From Acinetobacter rongchengensis (GTDB taxonomy: Bacteria; Pseudomonadota; Gammaproteobacteria; Pseudomonadales; Moraxellaceae), in the NCBI RefSeq assembly GCF_003611475.1, contig NZ_RAXT01000002.1, positions 62,001-126,000 on the forward strand: 64,000 nt of DNA. The letters run 5' to 3'. Below are positions 38,430 to 46,710 of the stretch, in pieces; positions within the stretch are counted from its first letter, which is position 1, and each line of letters starts with the position of its first letter. Under the pieces are notes generated by a model. It had not been told where the DNA came from and made no database searches. It saw only the letters and a program-made list of their open reading frames with translations. Made by a program: the position numbers and the translations under genes.

Positions 38430-38519
38430 CAAAGATCTAGTCAAAAGCTAGATCGACTTTAGTTTTCATCAATACAGCATTCAGCATGCAATAATCCGAA
38501 AATAAAAGTTTAAATCGAA

Positions 38520-38789
38520 TTAACGACGTAAACCTAAAGCAGCAATCAAATCGCTATAACGCGTAGCATCTTTACCTTTAAGGTAGTCAAGAAGCTTACG
38601 ACGTTGGTTAACCATACGAATCAAACCACGACGGCTATGATGATCGTGTTTATGTTCTTTAAAGTGACCTTGTAAATCATTGATTTGACCAGTCAATAAA
38701 GCAACTTGTACTTCTGGTGAACCCGTGTCATTTTCAGCACGAGCGAATTTTGCAATGATCTCTGCGCGATCTGCGTTTGTTAAAGCCAT
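38520..38789 (-). CDS. rpsO: 30S ribosomal protein S15
   Basis: An 89-residue protein with the S15 signature [22 protein letters not shown], the [11 protein letters not shown] loop and [24 protein letters not shown] ending. It binds 16S rRNA helix 22 and nucleates the 30S platform. CGGAGAA precedes the start codon. Leading gene of rpsO-pnp. Confidence 0.97.
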   Translation of the reverse strand: MALTNADRAEIIAKFARAENDTGSPEVQVALLTGQINDLQGHFKEHKHDHHSRRGLIRMVNQRRKLLDYLKGKDATRYSDLIAALGLRR

Positions 38790-39144
38790 TCGATTTCTCC
38801 GAGATGCTTATAAATATATGATAAAAATCAATTTAATGTAATTCATTAAATTTGATTGCCGTGCATCACTACAGCAGTGATCTATTTTAAAGGAACTACC
38901 TCGAGATTGCAAAATTATCGTAGTGGTATTTGTCGCTTATCTTAAATACTTGTCATGATTGTTTAGTGATAATGGATTACTTTAGCTGTGTAGAATTGTT
39001 AGAAGATCGGAAAATACAAAGCAATTGAATGATTTGCTCAAGGCCGCCTAAAAATCATACTTGCAAATTTATAACTAAGCTTGGGCAGTTAGGACACTGA
39101 CAATAAAATTTTCTAAAGGCAGACTGACATTCATAAAAAAAACG
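38790..39144. other. Intergenic region upstream of rpsO and the serine hydrolase
   Basis: About 355 bp. The rpsO-proximal third contains an AT-rich TATATTTATAA stretch suited to a -10 region and a direct ATTAAATTTGATT / ATTAAATTGATTT pair on opposite strands. No ORF or structured RNA was recognised in the rest. Confidence 0.5.
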
Positions 39145-40455
39145 ATGGAATACAATGTGAAAATATTTTCAACCAATACCTGTTATGTGCCTAGGGATTT
39201 AAGCACGATTACACAGTCCAAAAATGAAGTTGATGCGGAACTTGGAGGGATGACTCATCCACAAGTGCAAAAAATTTGGCACAGCATTGAGTCTTTATAC
39301 AAAACGGGGAATCACCCACTGATTAGTGTTTGTATCCGACGTAAAGGGCAAATCGTCTTGAATCGCAGTATAGGCTATGCTCAAGGCAACAGTGCCAAGG
39401 GACTTGCTAAAAATGCCGTAGTTGCCACTCCTGACTCTCCAGTTTGTTTATTTTCAGCCTCTAAAATTGTCACAGCAATGCTGATTCATATGTTAGATGA
39501 AACAGGTGAAATCAACTTACTTGATCCGATTAGTCATTACATCCCTGAATATGCGCAAAATGGTAAAAACCGTGCAACGATTTTTCATCTATTGTCTCAT
39601 CGTGGTGGAATTCCACGTATTGAAATGGAAGTCACTCCCGAATTATTGTTTGATCGTGAACAGATTTTACGCCATCTCTTTGCTGCAAAACCGCTGTTAC
39701 CTGCAGGCACACACCTTGCTTATCATGCCGTGACCGCAGGATACGTATTAGGAGAGCTTATTGAGCGTGTTACAGGTCAAGATATTCGCCAGTTCCTACA
39801 TGAACGTATTGAAAAACCAATGGGGATGGACTATTTCAATTACGGCTTAAAGCCTGAGTTTCGTGATCAAGTTGCACAAAGTACGGCAACAGGTATCCAT
39901 CCCAAATTAGGCACTGACTATTATTTAGATCATGTTTTGGGTGGAGGACTAGAACTTGCCGTTGATGTGACCAATGACCATCGTTTTATGGATACCATTT
40001 GTCCTGCAGGTAATATTTATACCAGTGCTGAACAGGCCAATCGTTTCTTTGAAATGTTACTCAATGGTGGAAGTTATAATGGTACTCAAATTATGACGCC
40101 ACAAACGGTATTTCGGGCCACTCTACCAACATCAGCAACCAGTATAGACCGTACCCTTTTAGCACCTATGCGCTATGCACTAGGCCCTATGCTCGGCAAT
40201 AATCCTGTTGGGATTTTTGGCCCACATACAGGACAAGCTTTTGGTCATTTGGGTTTTTCTAATATTCTTTGTTGGGCAGATCCTGAACGTGATATTAGTG
40301 TGAGTATTTTAAATACAGGAAAATCTGTTGTCGGTACACACCTTCCTGCTTTAGCCAATGTGCTGTTACAGATTTCTACCCAATGCCCAAAAATTCCAAA
40401 ACAACAACGTCGTGCTTTGTTTAGTACAGACCGTACCACAATGGATTTGGTCTAG
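39145..40455 (+). CDS. Serine hydrolase of the beta-lactamase (EstB/class C-like) family
   Basis: A 436-residue protein with the penicillin-binding/beta-lactamase fold. The nucleophile motif is S104-A-S-K107 (CLFSASK), the second motif is Y193-H-A where class C beta-lactamases have Y-x-N, and a GHLGFSN segment provides the third (H-x-G) motif. No signal peptide is visible, so it is probably cytoplasmic and more likely an esterase or peptidase than an antibiotic-degrading enzyme. A GTG at 39157 is an alternative start. Terminator follows. Confidence 0.85.
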   Translation: MEYNVKIFSTNTCYVPRDLSTITQSKNEVDAELGGMTHPQVQKIWHSIESLYKTGNHPLISVCIRRKGQIVLNRSIGYAQGNSAKGLAKNAVVATPDSPVCLFSASKIVTAMLIHMLDETGEINLLDPISHYIPEYAQNGKNRATIFHLLSHRGGIPRIEMEVTPELLFDREQILRHLFAAKPLLPAGTHLAYHAVTAGYVLGELIERVTGQDIRQFLHERIEKPMGMDYFNYGLKPEFRDQVAQSTATGIHPKLGTDYYLDHVLGGGLELAVDVTNDHRFMDTICPAGNIYTSAEQANRFFEMLLNGGSYNGTQIMTPQTVFRATLPTSATSIDRTLLAPMRYALGPMLGNNPVGIFGPHTGQAFGHLGFSNILCWADPERDISVSILNTGKSVVGTHLPALANVLLQISTQCPKIPKQQRRALFSTDRTTMDLV

Positions 40456-40549
40456 TTTCACTTCAGCAAGGCTCAATTGAAAATCTAGTTTATTTTCAAT
40501 TATCGTTTTTAAGATGACTTTATTTGAGACATCAAGATGACTTTAATGA

Positions 40550-40579
40550 AAAAGCCCTAAGACGAATCTTAGGGCTTTT
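40550..40579 (+). terminator. Rho-independent terminator of the serine hydrolase gene
   Basis: A 13-bp perfect stem AAAAGCCCTAAGA / TCTTAGGGCTTTT with loop CGAA. Confidence 0.9.
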
Positions 40580-40581
40580 CC

Positions 40582-40830
40582 TTTGGCGCTGTAGTTTCTT
40601 ATTCTGCTTGTTGTTTAATTTATTGTTTTTATTTTCGTGTTTACTCACGTTTTATGAATACGGTCCATGTTCTTAATCTTTTACATTTCCTTATGTATTG
40701 TATTGTGACAGATATTTTTTCCAACAAAAGTCGCATTTCTCTCTTTCTTATGTACGAAATATCCCACATTGAGTAAACACAAAAAATTTATTGATATTGG
40801 GTCACTAAAAGAAAATTTTTGATGATAAAA
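40582..40830. other. AT-rich intergenic DNA beyond the two terminators
   Basis: About 250 bp between the serine-hydrolase terminator and the minus-strand terminator, T-rich on the plus strand. A 69-codon minus-strand frame crosses it but continues through the terminator stem and has no family resemblance. No promoter or RNA was recognised. Confidence 0.5.
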
Positions 40831-41053
40831 AAGCCTTGTAGTCTCTCCCAAAACTACAAGGCTTAGCGGCTGTAAGTTTCCTCTTATCACTTACTTCATG
40901 TAAGTTCGCAGTCTCCCGACTTTAACTCGTTCTTATTATGCGATTTTACTCAACGATCCTTGCTGAGCTCTTTATGGGCTTCATCATCTCAGAAAGCCAT
41001 ATGAAGCTCTATGCGCTAATATCTCGAATTCATGTAAGCAATTTCGTACATAA
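40748..41053. repeat. Pair of 13-bp inverted repeats bounding a noncoding block
   Basis: TTATGTACGAAAT at 40748-40760 is the exact reverse complement of ATTTCGTACATAA at 41041-41053. They bound 306 bp with no credible ORF. Could be terminal repeats of a miniature element, long-range RNA pairing, or chance. Confidence 0.5.
40831..40864 (-). terminator. Strong minus-strand intrinsic terminator
   Basis: A perfect 12-bp stem AAGCCTTGTAGT / ACTACAAGGCTT with a 10-nt loop, followed on the minus strand by TTTTTTATC. It ends the recCBD transcript or the candidate RNA. Confidence 0.9.
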
Positions 41054-41056
41054 CAC
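40831..41056 (-). ncRNA. Candidate small RNA or structured 3' UTR of recD
   Basis: The 190 bp between the recD stop and a strong minus-strand terminator has no ORF but is rich in short stems: AGTC-TCCC-GACT (40910-40921), ACTTAC-type alternatives (40870-40905) and CTCA/TGAG (40949-40967). Read on the minus strand it contains four GGA triplets, at least two in predicted loops (40914-40916; 40846-40848 in the terminator loop), a feature of CsrA/Rsm-binding RNAs. A TATAAT-like sequence lies just after recD. Whether it has its own promoter or is a recCBD 3' end is open. It matched no Rfam family that I could recall with confidence. Confidence 0.45.
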
Positions 41057-42829
41057 TTATTTATTATATTTCATTAACAATGGGTTATTTTTATTAATTT
41101 TATTAACCAATCCACTCCTTCTAAGGGTACCAATCCGTAATGATTGGCTAAAAGCATTTTTATCAACCAGTAAACTTACGACAGATTTTGCACGGGTTAT
41201 TGCTGTATAAATCAGCTCTTGGCTTAAAAGTTTCGTCGCGGCCTGATCTAAAACAACAGCAGTATGGGTAAATTCTGAACCTTGCGATTTATGAATCGTC
41301 AAAACAAAAGCAGTTTGAATGACTTTTGGAAGTCGGGTTGCAGAAATCCATTTATTTAAACTAGGGAAATAAACCTCAAATTGTCCTTGCTGCTGCCGAT
41401 GCTTAAAGCAGATACCGATATCACCATTGGAAAGTCCCAATTGATAATCGTTATAGGTCATCATCACAGGGCGTCCGACATACCAATCACCTTGTCGGTT
41501 TAAATTTGGAATGACATCAAATAACGCTTTTTCCATCTCCAAATTTAAAATGTTCAGTCCAAACATACCGTGTCGCACGGCGGTTAGTATTCGATATTGG
41601 TCAAATGTTTGTGTGACTATATCTATATAATCAATTGAATTTTCAGCATTTAAATATTGTTTTATACTTTGAAAATAACTTTGGAATCCCCAACTGAGTT
41701 TTTGATAATACAAAGCTAAATCAGCTAGAGGAATCTCTTCAGGCAAATATTCCAGTTGAATGATATCTTGCATGTCTTTTTGCAAAGGAATCGGTTTGAG
41801 TGTTGAAGCATGTACCACTTGATTCTCAAAGTCATTCAGTAAAGTGCTTTGCTCTAGATCGACTTGTTTCTGCGACTGAATAAATTGTGCCATTTTCCCA
41901 ATCAAAGCATCACCTTTAAAGCGCTGACTGGTCAGCAAATGGCTTCTATGGTCTTGTAGTGTGGGAACTTGTTGCAAATCTGCCAAAACTGAACCGACAT
42001 CCACTGAAGCAAGCTGATTGGCATCACCCAATAAAATCAACCGGCAATGCTCTGGCACTGCTTCGAACAATAAAGTCGCTAGATTTAGATCTAACATCGA
42101 TGCTTCATCAATCACAATCACATCATAAGGTAAGGGTTGTCGTTGATTAAAACGTGGCAGCTGTTGATTGCCTAAACCCAATAAACGATGGATCGTAATC
42201 GGATTGAATTGTTCTAAACGTAGTCCAAACTTTTGTAATTTAGGATCTAATAACGACTTTTGTAAGGCTTCGCCCATCCGTTGAGCAGCTTTACCCGTCG
42301 GTGCTGCCATAGCAATGCGAATATTGGGAATCGCATGATGTAATACCGCAATAATACGTGCCAAAGTATAGGTTTTACCTGTCCCTGGCCCGCCCGTAAT
42401 TATATTAAAAGCATGATGTGCAACGCTATTTAAAGCAGCCTTTTGATGTATATCCACCAAAAGATCATCAAAAGGGGTAACATCGATAGGTTGTATCTGC
42501 TGTTGTTGTAAACGAAGAACTTGCGTAGCTAAGCGTTGTTCTAATTTCCAATAACGATACAAATAAAGATATTGCTCATCATAAACAAAAGGTACAACCT
42601 GATTTTGTGCAACCTGTTCCGACACAACTAAATGTCCTAAACATTGTAAATTCTGACCATGCCGAACAATACAGCTATCACCGTGCATATTTGCATCTAA
42701 AATTTCTTCAATGAGTAACTTTGCTTGATCGATTTGTAGTTGATCTGTGGAAAACTGCTGTAACAGATACTGACTCCACGCCGCTATCCATTGCGGTGTT
42801 TGAGTGTCCAAATCTTGTTTATTTTCCAC
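41057..42829 (-). CDS. recD: Exodeoxyribonuclease V alpha subunit RecD
   Basis: A 590-residue 5'-3' helicase subunit of RecBCD. Walker A is GGPGTGKTYTL (146-156), Walker B is VIDEASMLDL, and the C-terminal helicase motifs include LTIHKSQGSEF and YTAITRAKS. Translation starts at GTG (42829); no in-frame ATG lies near and an in-frame stop lies upstream. It is the last gene of recC-recB-recD, separated from recB by 83 bp holding the 12-bp repeat array. Confidence 0.95.
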   Translation of the reverse strand: MENKQDLDTQTPQWIAAWSQYLLQQFSTDQLQIDQAKLLIEEILDANMHGDSCIVRHGQNLQCLGHLVVSEQVAQNQVVPFVYDEQYLYLYRYWKLEQRLATQVLRLQQQQIQPIDVTPFDDLLVDIHQKAALNSVAHHAFNIITGGPGTGKTYTLARIIAVLHHAIPNIRIAMAAPTGKAAQRMGEALQKSLLDPKLQKFGLRLEQFNPITIHRLLGLGNQQLPRFNQRQPLPYDVIVIDEASMLDLNLATLLFEAVPEHCRLILLGDANQLASVDVGSVLADLQQVPTLQDHRSHLLTSQRFKGDALIGKMAQFIQSQKQVDLEQSTLLNDFENQVVHASTLKPIPLQKDMQDIIQLEYLPEEIPLADLALYYQKLSWGFQSYFQSIKQYLNAENSIDYIDIVTQTFDQYRILTAVRHGMFGLNILNLEMEKALFDVIPNLNRQGDWYVGRPVMMTYNDYQLGLSNGDIGICFKHRQQQGQFEVYFPSLNKWISATRLPKVIQTAFVLTIHKSQGSEFTHTAVVLDQAATKLLSQELIYTAITRAKSVVSLLVDKNAFSQSLRIGTLRRSGLVNKINKNNPLLMKYNK

Positions 42830-42888
42830 ACAGTTATCCTCAGAGTTATCTACAAGGTTTTAAACATAGTTATCCACATGATAACTAT
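42822..42888. repeat. 12-bp-phased array of five DnaA-box-like 9-mers between recB and recD
   Basis: 9-mers begin exactly every 12 bp: TTTTCCACA (42822), TTATCCTCA (42834), TTATCTACA (42846), TTTTAAACA (42858) and TTATCCACA (42870). The first and last fit the DnaA-box consensus TTWTNCACA; the others are degenerate. All have the same orientation. The last lies inside a perfect 9-bp-arm palindrome, ATAGTTATC / GATAACTAT (42866-42874 and 42880-42888). The first overlaps the recD GTG start. Confidence 0.7.
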
Positions 42889-42912
42889 ATATTAATAAAG
42901 AAATAAAGCTAT

Positions 42913-45900
42913 TTATCCAGCATTTTTCAGTATTTTATCCTCAGCAAAATATCCCAAAATAGCATCCAGCCTGAGAATAAACTCCGAACTTGGTCGCCAA
43001 TAGTGATAGCCTTGCTCAGCTTGCCCATTCATACCACGTAAATAAAGATAGGTTGCACCACCTAAATCACGCTCGATTTGATAATTTTCAAGTTGTACGG
43101 TCAAATAACGATGCAAAGCCACCAAATACAACGATGCTTGTAGCCAATAACTGGCATGTGACATGCTTTGCTGTATGGCTTGTGTGGTATAGTTGTGTTG
43201 GTCTAAACCTAAGAAATTACTTTTATAATCGGCAATGTGATATTGCTGACCATCAAAAAACACCAAATCAATTGAACCATTTAAATAACGAGCTGCATTC
43301 GATTCTTTAAACTCAGGCATATGAATATCATATTCATCAAAGAGTTGCTGAATCCGCTTGGTTGCCAATATCCGATCAGACAATGCTAAATAGAAAGGAA
43401 ATTCAGACAAATACTCATGCCTTTCAAGCTGCCCCAATTGAAAATGATTCAAAATAGCTGTGTTTAATACATCCGCTAACCAATCCGAAACCCATTGCAA
43501 TAAAGTGTCTTCAACGTCTTGATTGTCTGCTGAATTCTGCTGCGGAAAAGCCAATTGATATTGCCCAATTAATTCAGCCCATAATAATGAATAATCATTT
43601 TTAAAACGGCGATGAATTTCAAGTTGCCAATACTGTCGGTCTTTAAAATCAATATGTTCAAAGATTTCATGTAAGAAATTACCCGCCACTGCACCTTTCG
43701 GAAAATTGGCTTTAATCCAAGCGATGGGTTGTTGTGATATTTCAGCAACTATCGGTTCAACAATGACTTGTTGCACTTCATCTTCGGCACTTCCTATAAC
43801 TTGTTCAGCAACGGCCAAAGTATCTTGAATCTGCTGTCGTGTTAAATGCTGCGCTAAGGCACTAAAACTGGTTTTGCCTCGTGCATAAAAACGTTGCGTC
43901 GGAAATTTTTCTGCAATAAAAGGAACTTGTATTTCAGTTTTTGGCGCTTCCAAACGCACAGGCCGTTCAATCAGTAAATTTTCCTGAATACTCCCTGCGT
44001 GTTGAAATGCTGTGACAGGATGTCCACGCCAGAAAGCCAATCCTGTTGTCGATTTTCCAACATTGTCCTGCATCATGGCATAAACACGATAACTGGCACG
44101 GGTCAATGCTACGTACCATAAACGATGATGCTCGGCCAATGCACGCTCATCGTGTTGTGCAATATCTTCATCTTTAAGTGTATTCGTGTCATTTACAGCA
44201 ACCACACGTTGTACTTCAACTTTGCCAGTTGTAGGATTGAGTTGTTCCATGGTCGAAAAGTTCAGTGTTTTGTGCATTTCCTTAAAATCTTTGTCTGCAC
44301 CCAATAAAAACACGAATTTAAATTCCAATCCTTTAGATTGGTGAATGGTCATCAATTGAACGCCTGCCTCATTCGACAATTTGCGCTCCATTTCCCACTC
44401 ACGCTCCATTGGCATAGTCAGTTGTTTTAAATACCAATGATAAAGATTTTGTGCTCCTTGATATTGCTCACTATGCTGACTTAATAATTCGGTTAAATGG
44501 CGTAAATTCACCACCACACGTTCATTATCACGGCTTTGTTTCTCAACCAGTTTTGTCCACACCTGAAATTGCGTCAGTGCGTATTGCCAAGCGGTTAAAA
44601 ATCCTTGATTCAACCACATCTCACGAATCTGATCGAACTGTTCTATATAATGACTTAAGCCATCTGCATGTTGTTCTAATTCAATTAATTGTGTCAGTTG
44701 AAAGCCCATTAAGCGACTAAGCAAAGCACGTTTTATTTTGGCTTCATCATAAGGATGCATAATCGCTGCAAGTACAGCACCCACATCTTTGGCAATCTGA
44801 CTTTCAAAAACACTTTTTTTCGAAGGACGATTGGTGCGAATACCTAAAAATTCTAACGCCGATTGTGCTTTGTCTAAACCATCATGGTTTTTCGACAAAA
44901 TCGCAATATCATTTTCATCGAGTGCTCGATGACCTGATTTTTCTGCAAAATATAAATTGCCCTGAATAGCTTGGTTGAGTAAATCACGAATTTTCCAAGC
45001 CACTTGTTCTGCTTCTTTATTTTTATCTTCCAATTGTAGCCATCGTAACGGGTGTGGATTGATCGCACCGTGATCTATTAAATCGAGATGCGGTCTTGTC
45101 CCTGCTTGAACTGGGGTATAAACAACCTGCTCACCAAAATCGATTTGTCGTTGAAATAACGCATCAACCACCTCAACCAAGGGTTTGACTGAACGATGGT
45201 TATAAACCAAATTGTACTCATGCCCTTCTTTACCAAAAACATCCTGATGTGCTTTTAAAAAAGTCAGCATGTCACCACCGCGGAAACCATAAATCGCTTG
45301 TTTACGATCTCCGACCATAATCATACATCCGTTTTTTACACGACTTGGATGACGCCAAATTTGCGCTAACATATCATCTTGATCTTGATTGGTATCTTGA
45401 AATTCATCGACCAAAATCAAAGGATAAGCCGCATGTACAAACGTCGCAAACCGTTGCCCTTGCTCACCTTGTAGTGCTTCGGCAAGCGTTCGAATCTGTT
45501 GCGAAAATGTCGTTTCACCCTTCTGCTGTAAAACTTGGGGTAACCGCTTTTTCACTTGTTGAGCGAGATAATATTTTAAAAATGTATCTGTTCCAGCCAA
45601 TTGCGCTTCAAATGTTTCAATCTCTTGATAAATTTTCAATAATTGTTGAATAATTTGATGCTGATAAAATGCCGTCTGCACATTTTCCATAGTCGCTTTT
45701 TTAAAAATCTGCTGTTCTCGCAATACTTTAACCAAGATAGCGAAGTCAGATTTAGCATCAGAAAGCGTTTGGCTTAAATAATGTTTTGCATCAGAGCGCT
45801 GCAATGTTTGGATAATCTGTGGCAAGCTTTTAGCAAAAATACGATGAAAGCGTCCATTTCTAAACTTGGTGCCATTAATCTGTTTGTAATGTTCGCCATC

Positions 45901-46710
45901 CAATAAGTAATAGGCTGCCAAAGACTGCAATTGATCTAGTGGAATGTGTTTAAGTTGTTCAACTGCACTTTGAAATTTCTCAAAATCAACAGTCGAAAAT
46001 TGCGGTTCAACAAAGTTTGCCGAAGCAAAATTTAAACTCTGTTCAACGGTTGCGACGTAGTCATCCACCCCATGCAATTCACCTGCAAATACTAAACTGT
46101 CAATGATAGGTTGAGGTTGTTTTTGAATCCATTCACGAAGTACATCATGGATCAGTTGATGGCTATAACTTTTCGCATCATCGGTAATTTCAGCACGTTC
46201 AATTTTGCCACTTTCAAAAGCAAATTCACGTAATAGCTTTTGGCTAAAACTGTCTAAAGTTCCAACAAATAACTCATCTAATTGATCAATCACCAATTTT
46301 AAACGCTCACAAGCGTAGGCGATTCGTGAGGCAAATATTTCCAATGTCTTGGAAAATAATGGATCAGACTCTTGTTGCGCTTTGGCTAAAACCTCTTGTT
46401 CAGTTAATTCACGACAAGACTCAAAATAATGATAGGTTTCTTGCAATCGTGATCGAATACGACTTTTTAATTCAGCCGCAGCTTTACGCGTAAAGGTGGT
46501 TGCAATCACTTGTTTGGGTAAATATTTTTCTAAAAATATCCGTACCATTAAACTGGATAAAGTATAGGTTTTTCCTGTACCTGCTGAAGCCTCAATCCAG
46601 TGCAAACCTGTAAATTGCATATCCGCAATCGGCTGAATAGACACTTTTTTCATGTTTGCTATGGCTGATGTTTCAACAGTTGTTTGCGGAGAAATCGTAT
46701 TACTCATCAT
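42913..46710 (-). CDS. recB: Exodeoxyribonuclease V beta subunit RecB
   Basis: A 1265-residue 3'-5' helicase/nuclease. The N-terminal UvrD-type motor has Walker A EASAGTGKTYTLSSL and LVDEFQDTN; helicase motif VI-like LWYVALTRASYRVYA is central; the C-terminal RecB nuclease has GSIDLVFFDG and IADYKSN, the D...D-x-K active site. A start at 46725 is in frame, but ATG 46710 follows GGAGGAAG and overlaps the recC stop by ATGA, the usual coupled arrangement. Together with RecC and RecD it processes double-strand ends for RecA. Confidence 0.96.
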   Translation of the reverse strand: MMSNTISPQTTVETSAIANMKKVSIQPIADMQFTGLHWIEASAGTGKTYTLSSLMVRIFLEKYLPKQVIATTFTRKAAAELKSRIRSRLQETYHYFESCRELTEQEVLAKAQQESDPLFSKTLEIFASRIAYACERLKLVIDQLDELFVGTLDSFSQKLLREFAFESGKIERAEITDDAKSYSHQLIHDVLREWIQKQPQPIIDSLVFAGELHGVDDYVATVEQSLNFASANFVEPQFSTVDFEKFQSAVEQLKHIPLDQLQSLAAYYLLDGEHYKQINGTKFRNGRFHRIFAKSLPQIIQTLQRSDAKHYLSQTLSDAKSDFAILVKVLREQQIFKKATMENVQTAFYQHQIIQQLLKIYQEIETFEAQLAGTDTFLKYYLAQQVKKRLPQVLQQKGETTFSQQIRTLAEALQGEQGQRFATFVHAAYPLILVDEFQDTNQDQDDMLAQIWRHPSRVKNGCMIMVGDRKQAIYGFRGGDMLTFLKAHQDVFGKEGHEYNLVYNHRSVKPLVEVVDALFQRQIDFGEQVVYTPVQAGTRPHLDLIDHGAINPHPLRWLQLEDKNKEAEQVAWKIRDLLNQAIQGNLYFAEKSGHRALDENDIAILSKNHDGLDKAQSALEFLGIRTNRPSKKSVFESQIAKDVGAVLAAIMHPYDEAKIKRALLSRLMGFQLTQLIELEQHADGLSHYIEQFDQIREMWLNQGFLTAWQYALTQFQVWTKLVEKQSRDNERVVVNLRHLTELLSQHSEQYQGAQNLYHWYLKQLTMPMEREWEMERKLSNEAGVQLMTIHQSKGLEFKFVFLLGADKDFKEMHKTLNFSTMEQLNPTTGKVEVQRVVAVNDTNTLKDEDIAQHDERALAEHHRLWYVALTRASYRVYAMMQDNVGKSTTGLAFWRGHPVTAFQHAGSIQENLLIERPVRLEAPKTEIQVPFIAEKFPTQRFYARGKTSFSALAQHLTRQQIQDTLAVAEQVIGSAEDEVQQVIVEPIVAEISQQPIAWIKANFPKGAVAGNFLHEIFEHIDFKDRQYWQLEIHRRFKNDYSLLWAELIGQYQLAFPQQNSADNQDVEDTLLQWVSDWLADVLNTAILNHFQLGQLERHEYLSEFPFYLALSDRILATKRIQQLFDEYDIHMPEFKESNAARYLNGSIDLVFFDGQQYHIADYKSNFLGLDQHNYTTQAIQQSMSHASYWLQASLYLVALHRYLTVQLENYQIERDLGGATYLYLRGMNGQAEQGYHYWRPSSEFILRLDAILGYFAEDKILKNAG

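Noticed and set aside
40681..40890. 69-codon ORF antisense to noncoding DNA
   Set aside because: It starts inside the terminator stem and has no plausible start signal or similarity.
40831..41056. 6S RNA (ssrS)
   Set aside because: A short ACTGCGA...hairpin...TTACAGCC order recalls 6S RNA, but the closing 5'/3' stem and central bubble cannot be drawn convincingly.
40748..41070. XerC/XerD pdif-like site, because ATTTCGTACATAA resembles the XerC half ATTTCGTATAA of Acinetobacter pdif modules
   Set aside because: The XerC-like half has extra bases, and no TTATGTTAA-type XerD half lies at 6-bp spacing on either side.
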